Translations under genes and position numbers: made by a program
Notes under the pieces: generated by a model
What the model saw: only the letters and a program-made list of their open reading frames with translations
What the model was told of the DNA's origin: nothing
The model's database searches: none
Part shown: positions 1-9,116 of the stretch, in pieces
Position numbering within the stretch: the stretch's first letter is position 1
How the letters are laid out: every line of letters begins with the position of its first letter
Origin: CBDCDJ01 sp965215355
GTDB taxonomy: Bacteria; Deinococcota; Deinococci; Deinococcales; Trueperaceae
Length of the DNA stretch: 64,000 nt
Direction: 5' to 3'
NCBI GenBank assembly: GCA_965215355.1
Contig: CBDCDJ010000007.1
Span: forward strand, 2,604,001 to 2,668,000

Positions 1-46
1 CCCTCGCCTCACGAACTTTACGCAGCTTCACGAGCCGTTATAGTGG

Positions 47-637
47 TCAGGCCTTTTGCGCCAGCTTTTCGAACACGAGTTGGGAGACCGCTTGCAGCGG
101 CTCTTTGACGCCGCGGAACTCGCTGGCGACGGCCTCGAAAAACTGGATTTGACCTTTGGGGTCGAGGATTTTTTTGATCATCTCGGCGGGCACGGCGTCG
201 GGTAGGTCGCGCTTGTTGATCTGGACCACGTAAGGGATGTCGCCTAAGTGAAGGTTGTACTCGGCCATGTTCTCGCGCAGGTTGCGCAGGCTCTCGGCGT
301 TGGCGCGCAGGCGGTTGGGGGCGGAGTCGGCGACGAACACGACCCCGTCGACGCCGCGCAGAATGAGTTTGCGGCTCGAGTTGTAAAACACCTGACCCGG
401 CACCGTGTACAGGTGAAAGCGCGTCTTGAAGCCGTTGACCTGGCCTAGGTCCAGGGGCAAAAAGTCGAAAAACAGGGTGCGCTCGTCCTCGGTCGCTAAG
501 CTGACCAGCTCGCCCTTGGCACCCGGCGGCACTTGCTCGTAAATTTTCTTGAGGTTGGTCGTTTTGCCCGACAGCCCTGGGCCGTAATAGACGACCTTAA
601 AGTTGATCTCGCGCGCCGAAAAGTTGATGGTGCTCAT
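47..637 (-). CDS. mglA: MglA-type small Ras-like GTPase
   Basis: A 196-residue cytoplasmic GTPase of the MglA family, the polarity and motility switch known from Myxococcus and also present in Thermus and Deinococcus. Visible motifs are the P-loop GPGLSGKT at residues 19-26, the MglA-style switch II TVPGQ at 78-82 where classical Ras has DxxG, and the guanine-specificity motif NKRD at 141-144. Length is normal for the family. Its start overlaps the stop of the upstream roadblock gene by 4 bases, so the two are co-translated. The roadblock partner is expected to act as its GTPase-activating protein. The cellular role in this organism cannot be read from sequence. Confidence 0.95.
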   Translation of the reverse strand: MSTINFSAREINFKVVYYGPGLSGKTTNLKKIYEQVPPGAKGELVSLATEDERTLFFDFLPLDLGQVNGFKTRFHLYTVPGQVFYNSSRKLILRGVDGVVFVADSAPNRLRANAESLRNLRENMAEYNLHLGDIPYVVQINKRDLPDAVPAEMIKKILDPKGQIQFFEAVASEFRGVKEPLQAVSQLVFEKLAQKA

Positions 638-1131
638 GATTTGCTCCCGAACAGTCCGTCTAACAGCGTTTGGTTCGAGCTTTGCCAGGTGTCGTCAAAG
701 GTCACCTGAGGGGGCACTTCGGTGTTTTCAGCAAGGGCCTGCTCGACGGCGGCAACCGTTTTTTTGGCGAACAGCTTGACGCGACCCAAAACCGCCCGCT
801 CGTCGAACACGGTGACCAGCAGGGCTTTGGTTCCCAACTCCTCGACGTACATACCCACCCCGTTACCTTGTTGAACCATCTCTTTGAAACCGTCCTCACC
901 GAACAGGTGGGCAATAGCTAGGTTGGCCGAATAGTTTGAGGCGATGAGCGTCGCCAGCGAGTCCAGCGAAGGCGGCTTGGGTGCCCACAGGGCTCGGGTA
1001 TGAGCTAGCACGAACCCCTTCAGGTCGATGATGACGGCGTAGCGAGCGTGGCTGTCTTTGACAAGCTCGGTCAAGAGTTCAGCGACCTGCTCGAAGGTTT
1101 CGCCGTACAGCTCGAGGGAAGGTTCTAGCAT
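634..1131 (-). CDS. mglB: Roadblock/LC7 domain protein, MglB-like GAP
   Basis: A 165-residue roadblock/LC7-type protein lying directly before mglA with a 4-base ATGA-type overlap. Roadblock proteins of the MglB class form dimers that stimulate GTP hydrolysis by MglA. The gene order (regulator, then GTPase) and the coupling support the MglB assignment more strongly than any single motif, because the fold has few invariant residues. The segment YAVIIDLKGFVLAHTRAL near residues 31-48 fits the first roadblock strands. There is no clear Shine-Dalgarno sequence; a -10 box lies 7 bases before the ATG, suggesting a leaderless mRNA. Confidence 0.85.
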   Translation of the reverse strand: MLEPSLELYGETFEQVAELLTELVKDSHARYAVIIDLKGFVLAHTRALWAPKPPSLDSLATLIASNYSANLAIAHLFGEDGFKEMVQQGNGVGMYVEELGTKALLVTVFDERAVLGRVKLFAKKTVAAVEQALAENTEVPPQVTFDDTWQSSNQTLLDGLFGSKS

Positions 1132-1138
1132 GGGCCCA

Positions 1139-1144
1139 AGTATA
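1139..1144 (-). promoter_or_regulatory. -10 box placed for a leaderless mglB-mglA transcript
   Basis: TATACT on the minus strand ends 7 bases before the mglB ATG (1131), so transcription would begin at or next to the start codon. A weak -35 candidate, TTGCAG, lies 20 bases upstream. Leaderless mRNAs with this geometry are common in Deinococcus. Confidence 0.55.
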
Positions 1145-1342
1145 GCCCGGCGTTCTTACAAAAACTGCAAAGTTCTTCATGCCGGGCACCCTGTCGGAAA
1201 TGTCACGGATGCCGAAGCCTTGTTAGGTGAACCGGGCAAACTTTGCTCGGCTGCACCCCGCTTTGTGAAGCGTCACGTGAGGTATGTCGGCAGGCCTCCC
1301 ATCCTCTGAAAAGGCGTGCTATACTTTCCAGGCTGTCGGCGT

Positions 1343-1419
1343 GGCGAAGTAGCTCAGCCGGTTAGAGCGCACGACTCATAATCGTGAGGTCGAGAGTTCA
1401 AGTCTCTCCTTCGCTACCA
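1343..1419 (+). tRNA. tRNA with CAU anticodon (elongator Met, or Ile2)
   Basis: A 77-nt cloverleaf can be folded by eye. The acceptor stem GGCGAAG pairs with CTTCGCT (top pair G-U), the D arm contains GCTCAGCCGGTTAGAGC, the anticodon stem ACGA/TCGT surrounds loop CTCATAA with anticodon CAT, the T arm is GAGAGTTCAAGTCTCTC, and CCA is encoded. The initiator features (unpaired position 1-72, three G-C pairs at the anticodon stem base) are absent, so this is elongator Met or the lysidine-modified Ile2 tRNA; I cannot separate these. A TATACT -10 box at 1320-1325 precedes it and a terminator follows. Confidence 0.93.
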
Positions 1420-1427
1420 GAGAAAAG

Positions 1428-1456
1428 AGCGGTCCTCACCCGAGGACCGCTTTCTC
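1428..1456 (+). terminator. Rho-independent terminator after the CAU tRNA
   Basis: A perfect 10-bp stem, AGCGGTCCTC (1428-1437) with GAGGACCGCT (1442-1451), has a 4-base loop and is followed by TTTCTC. It begins 8 bases after the tRNA CCA end. Confidence 0.85.
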
Positions 1457-1647
1457 ATGGTTGCTTTTGGGTTTGTCTCGCGTTGCGCAGGGAACTGGTT
1501 ACCCAGTTCAGATACCCAGTTCAAAGCGGTCCTCACCAAACTCGAGTGTATAGTTAAGGCCTTAGAAACACTGGTTCGGCACCGACAAAACGGAAATCCT
1601 TGTCGAAGCGCAACAAAAACTCGTGTAAGCACATGCAAAGGAGAGAC

Positions 1648-2910
<1,263 letters not shown>

Positions 2911-2926
2911 CACGACCGAGAGAAAA

Positions 2927-2970
2927 GCAAAAAGGACTGAGGGGAAGATAACCCCCTCAGTCCTTTTTGC
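2927..2970 (+). terminator. Strong terminator after icd
   Basis: A perfect 18-bp inverted repeat (2927-2944 with 2953-2970), 8-base loop, running from GCAAAAAGG to CCTTTTTGC. The A and T tracts on both flanks would let it stop transcripts from either strand. Confidence 0.92.
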
Positions 2971-3116
2971 TTATCGGCAGGGTCTCGAGGGTGCCGCTTC
3001 AGGTGCTTTGAACGTTCTTTTTCGCCATCTTGTCGGGGCGGTTTTGAAGTTGCTCCTACGCGAGCCATACTTCCTCTTCGGTGTCGAACCAGGTAGGTAT
3101 GATGTAACGTAACACG

Positions 3117-4163
3117 ATGTCGGAACACACAGAGAAAAAACAAGTCACCCAGGCGGACGTCGCCGAAAAGGCGGGCGTGTCACGCTCCATCGTGTCCTAC
3201 GTCATCAACCACGGCCCCCGCGCCGTGGCTCCCGACACGCGAAAACGTGTTCTTAACGCCATCGAAGAACTCGATTACCGGCCCAACCGTCACGCCCAAA
3301 TGCTCATCCAGGAACAAAGTGCCGCCAAAGGCACCAAGCAGCTAGGCATCGTGATGGGCTCGAGCACCCTGTTCAAGCGCCCTTACTACGGCACCATCCT
3401 GGCAGGCATCCATGAAGAGGCGTTTGAGCGGCACTATCACATCCGCTTTATCCGGCTGTTCGAGTCGCTCAGAGACCCGGCGCTGCGCAACCAGCTCGTC
3501 CACCGGAGCGAGATCAGTGGTTTGGTCTTGTTGGCTTTAGACCAGGTTTTACAAACTGATGAGGATGAGATGTTGCTCGAGCGCATCTTGGAGCGCGTCG
3601 ACAACGCGGCGTGTATCGAGGGGCAGTACGGCAGTTTGCCGACCGTCGGCTTCGACCGTCACGCGGCCGCCTTCGACGCTGCGACGCACCTTGTCGCGCT
3701 TGGTCACTCCGGGCTCGCCTACATCGGCCCGAGCGACGAGCGGGTTCGAGGCTTCACTGCCGCCTTACTGGACGTTCCGCAAGGCGGTCGCACCAGCTTC
3801 GGAGCTGATGACGCGGCTTCCGGTTACGCTCAGGCGAGCCTCATTCATCAAAAAGCGAATTTTACCGGCATCGTCGCCGGCACCGACGAGGTCGCTTTCG
3901 GGGTTCTCAAGGCGCTCAGAGAGCAAGGTCGGCGTGTGCCCGAAGACATCGCCGTGGTGAGCATCGACAACATCGCTCTTGCAGAATTCGCCTCGCCGGG
4001 TCTGACCACCGTCGACGTACCCAAAGAAGCGTTCGGACGTCACGCGGTGCGCCTGCTCACCGAACACGAACGGCGGCCGCGCGGCCCCATCAACATCGTG
4101 CTGCCCACCGAACTGGTTGTTCGAGAGTCCTGTGGAGCCCTTTCAACCCAAGCTGAAGGGTGA
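3117..4163 (+). CDS. LacI-family transcriptional regulator of the galactan cluster
   Basis: A 348-residue LacI/GalR repressor. The N-terminal helix-turn-helix is QADVAEKAGVSRSIVSYVINH (residues 13-33), followed by the hinge helix region RPNRHAQML and a periplasmic-binding-protein-like effector domain ending with the typical AVVSIDNIALAEFASPGLTTVDVP. It lies immediately upstream of the galactosidase cluster on the same strand, with a 14-bp palindromic operator over the next promoter, so it most likely represses that cluster until a galacto-oligosaccharide binds. No good ribosome site precedes ATG 3117; TATGAT at 3098-3103 may serve a very short leader. Confidence 0.9.
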   Translation: MSEHTEKKQVTQADVAEKAGVSRSIVSYVINHGPRAVAPDTRKRVLNAIEELDYRPNRHAQMLIQEQSAAKGTKQLGIVMGSSTLFKRPYYGTILAGIHEEAFERHYHIRFIRLFESLRDPALRNQLVHRSEISGLVLLALDQVLQTDEDEMLLERILERVDNAACIEGQYGSLPTVGFDRHAAAFDAATHLVALGHSGLAYIGPSDERVRGFTAALLDVPQGGRTSFGADDAASGYAQASLIHQKANFTGIVAGTDEVAFGVLKALREQGRRVPEDIAVVSIDNIALAEFASPGLTTVDVPKEAFGRHAVRLLTEHERRPRGPINIVLPTELVVRESCGALSTQAEG

Positions 4164-4265
4164 GTCGTCAGAAATCAGTAGTCCAGTGATTCGAATTACA
4201 CTGAATCCTGACCACATAAAGACATTCCTTTTCGGGAGCTGCGTAAGGTTCGTGAGGGGACAATA

Positions 4266-4304
4266 TCAACACGTGTTGACAACACCTATTATTTAAGCTA
4301 TTCT
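4266..4304 (+). promoter_or_regulatory. Promoter with overlapping LacI-type operator
   Basis: A perfect 14-bp palindrome, TCAACACGTGTTGA (4266-4279), overlaps a -35 hexamer TTGACA (4276-4281). Seventeen bases later lies TATTCT (4299-4304). The central CG and symmetry match LacI-family operators, and the position over the -35 box implies repression. A related half site, AAACGTGTTG, occurs near 6430 before the galactanase gene. Confidence 0.8.
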
Positions 4305-4366
4305 AAGCCTCATCGACATCTTTATGAAGCCGCCACGCGAGTTTTCGACCGCGCGCAGAAGGTGAA

Positions 4367-6421
4367 ATGACAAACTATCGGTTGCCGACCTTGCTACACG
4401 GCGCAGACTACAACTACGAGCAGTGGCTCGAGTACCCGCACGTTCTCGGCGAAGACTTCCGGCTGTTCAAAAAAGCCGGCATCAACGCGCTCAGCATCGG
4501 GATTTTCGCTTGGTCGAGGCTCGAGCCGAGCGAGGGTGAGTACACTTTCGGCTGGCTCGACGAGCTTATGGAGCAGCTTGCGGCACAAGGCATCTACGCT
4601 ATTCTGGCGACGCCGAGCGGCGCGCGCCCCGCCTGGTTGTCCGAGGCTTATCCCGAAGTTTTGCAGATGAACGCCGCGGGTGTGCGCGCGCCCCACGCAG
4701 GACGGCACAACCACTGCCGCACCTCGCCCGTGTACCGCGACAAGTGTCGGGCCATCAACCGGAAACTCGCCGAGCGTTACGGTTACCACCCAACTCTGCT
4801 GATGTGGCACGTTTCGAACGAGTACGGGGCGGGGCCGTGTCACTGCAGTTTGTGTTATGAGGCGTTCCAGGCGTGGCTGAAGGAGCGCTACGGCAGCCTG
4901 GACGCGCTCAACCACGCCTGGTGGAGCACGTTCTGGAGCCACCGCTACACGGTCTGGGAGCAAATAAAACCTGTTGACGCGTCCGTTCACGGCCTTATGC
5001 TCGACTGGCAGCGTTTTACCAGCGACCAGACCTTAGAGTTTTTCTTGGCCGAGAGCGCGCCGCTCCGCGAACTGACCCCCGACACGCCCGTGACGACAAA
5101 CTTCATGCAGCCGGACGTGGGCCTCGACTACTGGAGTTTTGCTCCACACGTCGACATCGTTTCCTGGGACAGCTATCCCCGCTGGCACCTGGAAGCGGAC
5201 GCGCAGACGGCGCAGCGGACGGCGTTTTACCACGACCTGCACCGCAGCTACAAACGTCAGCCTTTCATGCTGATGGAGTCCACCCCGTCGGTCACGAATT
5301 GGCAGGGCGTGAGCCGTCCCAAACGGCCCGGCATGCACCTGTTGTCGTCGTTACAGGCTGTGGCGCACGGTTCGGACACGGTGCAGTATTTTCAGTGGCG
5401 ACAGGGGCGGGGCGGCTCGGAGAAGTTCCACGGGGCGGTTGTCACGCACTTGGGCGGCGAACACACCCGCGTCTTCCGCGAGGTGAGCGAGGTGGGGGCA
5501 CGCCTCAAGGCATTGGACGGCGTGCGCGGCGCGGAAGTGCGAGCGCAAGCCGCCGTCATCTACGACTTCGAGAACGAATGGGCGCTGAACCACGCCCAGT
5601 TGCCGCAAAACGAGGCCAAGAATTACCAGGCGCGCTGCATTGCCCACTACGGCGCGTTGTGGCGTCGCGGCGTCGCCACCGACATCGTCAACGCCGACTT
5701 CGGCCCTTACAAGCTCCTCGTCGCGCCGATGCTCTACATGTTCAGGCCAGGGGTGGCGGAGCGGCTCGAGCACTTCGTCCAGGCAGGCGGCGTGCTGCTG
5801 ACAACCTACCTGAGCGGCATCGTTGATGAGAGCGACCTCTGCTTCTTGGGCGGGTTTCCCGAGCCTCTGCGCCGCACGCTCGGCTTGTGGGTCGAGGAGA
5901 CCGATACTTTTGTCGAGCCGGACGCGCAGCGTGTAAGGCCCCTGGACGCCGCGCCCTTCCCGTTGCCGGAAGCGGGCTGCGGGCACTACGCCGACATCGT
6001 TCGCTTAGAGTCCGCCCAACCTCTCGCCGCATACGGCAAAGAGTTCTATGGAGGCAGCCCCGCCTTGAGCGTGAACGAGCACGGCGACGGCGAAGCTTAT
6101 TACCTGGCGACGCGCCCCGACGACACGTTCCTAGACGCGCTCTACGCGGGTCTTGTCGAGCGGTGCAGGCTTGCTGCGACGCCCGAGGCGTTGCCGGAAG
6201 GTGTGTCGGTGCAGGTCCGTCATGGTGATGAGGGAACGTTCGTCTTCGTCATGAACTTTTCGGGTGAAGAAAGGACGCTTGACGGGGGAATACTCGAGCC
6301 CTTCGGCATTTCTCAAAACAAGAAGGTCACGCTGCCCGCTTACGGCATTGAGATTTTGCAGGTGAGTGAAAGTAATTCGGCAGAGGAGGTGAGGCTCGAG
6401 CGTACCTTGACGAGTTCGTAA
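4367..6421 (+). CDS. GH42 beta-galactosidase
   Basis: A 684-residue intracellular beta-galactosidase of glycoside hydrolase family 42; no signal peptide is seen. The acid/base glutamate is E152 in HVSNEYGAG and the nucleophile is E304 in LMESTPSVTNWQ. The zinc-type cysteines C117, C158, C160 and C163 (CHCSLC) are present, as in the Thermus enzyme. A trimerisation-like domain follows (residues 385-600) and then a small beta domain. AAGGTG precedes the ATG. Together with the GH53 enzyme and the transporter it would split imported galacto-oligosaccharides to galactose. Confidence 0.93.
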   Translation: MTNYRLPTLLHGADYNYEQWLEYPHVLGEDFRLFKKAGINALSIGIFAWSRLEPSEGEYTFGWLDELMEQLAAQGIYAILATPSGARPAWLSEAYPEVLQMNAAGVRAPHAGRHNHCRTSPVYRDKCRAINRKLAERYGYHPTLLMWHVSNEYGAGPCHCSLCYEAFQAWLKERYGSLDALNHAWWSTFWSHRYTVWEQIKPVDASVHGLMLDWQRFTSDQTLEFFLAESAPLRELTPDTPVTTNFMQPDVGLDYWSFAPHVDIVSWDSYPRWHLEADAQTAQRTAFYHDLHRSYKRQPFMLMESTPSVTNWQGVSRPKRPGMHLLSSLQAVAHGSDTVQYFQWRQGRGGSEKFHGAVVTHLGGEHTRVFREVSEVGARLKALDGVRGAEVRAQAAVIYDFENEWALNHAQLPQNEAKNYQARCIAHYGALWRRGVATDIVNADFGPYKLLVAPMLYMFRPGVAERLEHFVQAGGVLLTTYLSGIVDESDLCFLGGFPEPLRRTLGLWVEETDTFVEPDAQRVRPLDAAPFPLPEAGCGHYADIVRLESAQPLAAYGKEFYGGSPALSVNEHGDGEAYYLATRPDDTFLDALYAGLVERCRLAATPEALPEGVSVQVRHGDEGTFVFVMNFSGEERTLDGGILEPFGISQNKKVTLPAYGIEILQVSESNSAEEVRLERTLTSS

Positions 6422-6479
6422 ACAAGTAGAAACGTGTTGTTTTGGTGGCAGGAGCCACGCATAAGGGAGGTGAAAAACT

Positions 6480-7700
6480 ATGTTCAAACTGACTGTAAGT
6501 CTTGTAGCGACACTACTTTTTCTGACGGCGCATGACGACGGCGTTGCGTTCGGTCAAGCGGCTATGCAAGAAAACACACTCGGCCAGTTTATCCGCGGCG
6601 TGGACGTGAGTTCGCTGACGAAAGTCGAAGACCGGGGCGTCACCTTTTATGACAAGGGCGTACAAGAAGACCCCATGACGATTCTGTGGGGTTACGGCGC
6701 GAACCTCGTGCGCCTGCGGGCTTTCGTGAACCCCAAGGACTTGGGCGGCTACAACGACACCGCCGACACGGTGGCGCTGGCGCAACGTGCCAAACGCGCG
6801 GGCATGGACGTTTTGCTCGACCTGCACTATTCCGACTTTTGGGCTGACCCCGGCAAGCAGTATAAGCCGACCGCCTGGGAAGGTTTGAGTACCGACGAAC
6901 TCGTCACCGCCGTGTACGACTACACGCACGACATTCTGACCACCATGCTCGAGGCGAACGTGGCCCCCGACATGGTTCAGATTGGCAACGAAATCCAGGG
7001 CGGCCTGCTGTGGCCGGACGGTAAGACCTACGATGACGGCGGAGAGGGAGCAGGGCTGTTTCCCGTTACGGCTGAACTTCTGAGCGCGGGCATTTCTGCC
7101 ACGCGCGACGTGCTCGGCGACAAAGTCGAAATCGTCCTCCACCTCGCCGACGGCGGCGACAACGGCCTCTACCGCTGGTGGTTCGACGAAATCACCAAGA
7201 ACGGCGTGACCGACTTCGACATCATCGGTTTGTCTTACTACCCTTACTGGCACGGTACGCTTGAAGCGCTCGCCTACAACTTGAACGACATCAGCCAACG
7301 CTACGACAAAGACGTGCTCGTGGTCGAAACCGCCTACGGCTTTACCTTAGAGAGCTTCGACAGCCTGCCGAACACCTTCGGTCAGGCGCAAGCGGACGCC
7401 GCCGGTTACGAGGTGAGCCCGGCGGGGCAGGCGGCCTTTATGGGCGACCTCACCGAGGTCATCCTGAACGTCGAGGACGGGCGCGGACGCGGCTTCGTGT
7501 ACTGGGAGCCAACCTGGCTGGCGGTGCCGTTCGACACCCTCTCGGAAAGCACCGGCTGGTGCTTCGACGAGGGCTACGGCTACTGCGAGCCCGAATACCC
7601 CGGCAACGCCTGGGAGAACCAAGCCCTGTTCGACTTCGGCGGCAACGCTCTGGAGTCGCTCGAAGCCTTCAAAGCCTCATCCATCGCAAAACGCAATTAA
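6480..7700 (+). CDS. GH53 arabinogalactan endo-beta-1,4-galactanase
   Basis: A 406-residue secreted endo-beta-1,4-galactanase (glycoside hydrolase family 53) that cuts the galactan side chains of pectin. The N-terminal hydrophobic segment FKLTVSLVATLLFLTA serves as export signal. The acid/base glutamate is E171 in QIGNEIQGG and the nucleophile is E283 in LVVETAYGF; LLDLHYSDFWADPGKQ (residues 112-127) is typical of the family. GGGAGGTG gives a strong ribosome site. It follows the GH42 gene by 58 bp and precedes the binding protein, so extracellular cutting, uptake and intracellular hydrolysis are encoded together. Confidence 0.92.
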   Translation: MFKLTVSLVATLLFLTAHDDGVAFGQAAMQENTLGQFIRGVDVSSLTKVEDRGVTFYDKGVQEDPMTILWGYGANLVRLRAFVNPKDLGGYNDTADTVALAQRAKRAGMDVLLDLHYSDFWADPGKQYKPTAWEGLSTDELVTAVYDYTHDILTTMLEANVAPDMVQIGNEIQGGLLWPDGKTYDDGGEGAGLFPVTAELLSAGISATRDVLGDKVEIVLHLADGGDNGLYRWWFDEITKNGVTDFDIIGLSYYPYWHGTLEALAYNLNDISQRYDKDVLVVETAYGFTLESFDSLPNTFGQAQADAAGYEVSPAGQAAFMGDLTEVILNVEDGRGRGFVYWEPTWLAVPFDTLSESTGWCFDEGYGYCEPEYPGNAWENQALFDFGGNALESLEAFKASSIAKRN

Positions 7701-7721
7701 AGAGAAAAGAAAGGACACACC

Positions 7722-8909
7722 ATGAAACGTTTTTTACTGACCCTACTGTTCGCCCTGCTCGGCTCGAGTTTGGCCCAGTCGCTCACCGTCTGGACGCACT
7801 TCCAGAACGAGAGTCTGGCCTGGCTCGAGCAAGAAGCCGCCGCCTTTCAGGCCGCCTTCGGCGTTGAAGTGGAACTCGTCTACGTGCCGATTAACGAAAT
7901 CGTCCAGAACATGCTGCTGAACGCGCCCGAGGGCCAGGGGCCGGACCTCGTCGTGACCATTCCGCACGACCAGCTGGGGCAACTGGCGCAGGGCGGCGTG
8001 CTCGCCGACATGGGGAGCTACGCGACGGACGCATACGTCACCGACCTCACCGAGCAGTCGCGCCTCGCTTTTACCCTCAACGGACGGCTGTTCGGCTTGC
8101 CCATGTACGTGGACGGCGTAGCTTTGATCGTGAACCGCGCCCTCGTGCCGGAGGGTCCCGACACGTTTGAAGGGATGCTGCAGACCGCGCAGGACCTCAC
8201 CACCGACGACACCTTCGGATTTTTGGAAGTGCAAGACGGGGACACCTTTTATCACAACTTTCCCTACATCAACGCCTACGGCGGCTACGTCTTCGGTCGC
8301 GACGCCGAGGGGAACTTGAACCCCGACGACGTCGGCCTGGCGAACGAGGGCAGCGTCCGGGCGGCCGAACTCATCCGCAGCCTGCGCTACGACTACGGTT
8401 TGATTCCGCCCGGCGTGAACTACGACATCATGCACGGCCAGTTTTTAGAGGGCACCACGGCGATGGTCGTCAACGGCCCCTGGGCGATTCCCGACTACGT
8501 GGCGGCCGGCATCGACGTGGACGTGATGCCGATTCCGCCGAGCGAAGACGGCACGAGTTTCGCCGGCTTCATGGGCGTGCAGGGCGTCGTCATGAACGAG
8601 TTTTCCACGAACAAACTGAGCGCCGCAAACCTCGCCAAGTGGCTCATCCGCGCCGACGCGCAAGCTTCCTTGGCCGAGGCGAGCGGACGCATCCCGGCTT
8701 CGCAGAGCGCCGCCGCACAGGTCGGTGACAACCCGGTCATCGCCGGTTTCGCCGCGGCCCTCGCCGACGCCGTGCCGATGCCGAACATCCCCGAGATGGG
8801 CAACGTCTGGACGCCCATGCAGACCGCCTTCTCGCTCATCATGGAGAGCCCCGACTCCGACGTTTCGGCGATTCTCGAGGCCGCCGTCAACGAAATTCGC
8901 GGCGAGTAA
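7722..8909 (+). CDS. Sugar ABC transporter substrate-binding protein (MalE-like)
   Basis: A 395-residue periplasmic binding protein of the maltose/maltodextrin class. It has a signal peptide (MKRFLLTLLFALLGSSLAQS) without a lipobox cysteine. LTVWTHFQNESLAWLEQ is the usual start of the mature protein, and AMVVNGPWAIPDY (near residue 246) is a family landmark. Placed between a galactanase and two permeases, the likely ligands are galacto-oligosaccharides, although sequence alone would also allow maltodextrins. A stable hairpin without a T tract follows, typical of a binding-protein gene expressed above its permeases. No ATPase gene is in the cluster, so a shared MsmX/MalK-type ATPase must be elsewhere. 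Confidence 0.9.
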   Translation: MKRFLLTLLFALLGSSLAQSLTVWTHFQNESLAWLEQEAAAFQAAFGVEVELVYVPINEIVQNMLLNAPEGQGPDLVVTIPHDQLGQLAQGGVLADMGSYATDAYVTDLTEQSRLAFTLNGRLFGLPMYVDGVALIVNRALVPEGPDTFEGMLQTAQDLTTDDTFGFLEVQDGDTFYHNFPYINAYGGYVFGRDAEGNLNPDDVGLANEGSVRAAELIRSLRYDYGLIPPGVNYDIMHGQFLEGTTAMVVNGPWAIPDYVAAGIDVDVMPIPPSEDGTSFAGFMGVQGVVMNEFSTNKLSAANLAKWLIRADAQASLAEASGRIPASQSAAAQVGDNPVIAGFAAALADAVPMPNIPEMGNVWTPMQTAFSLIMESPDSDVSAILEAAVNEIRGE

Positions 8910-8916
8910 CCAAAAA

Positions 8917-8943
8917 GACCACGGGTGAACGTCACCCGTGGTC
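8917..8943 (+). promoter_or_regulatory. Intra-operon hairpin between binding protein and permease genes
   Basis: A perfect 12-bp stem (GACCACGGGTGA with TCACCCGTGGTC) with a 3-base loop. No T run follows, so I read it as an mRNA-stabilising or partly terminating hairpin that sets the binding protein above the permeases. Confidence 0.6.
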
Positions 8944-9116
8944 ACCTCACACACAGTCCTCTCTCAGCCAGTCACTTCTACTCTATTTTAAGAAACCGCC
9001 AGGTGTAAGCCATAGACATTTCACGTAGTATCAAAGATTTCCTGCCCCGACGAGACGGCGGTGCCAGCCTCTGGGCCTCGCTGCTGCTGCTCTTTTCAGC
9101 ACTGTGCGCCGCTACG

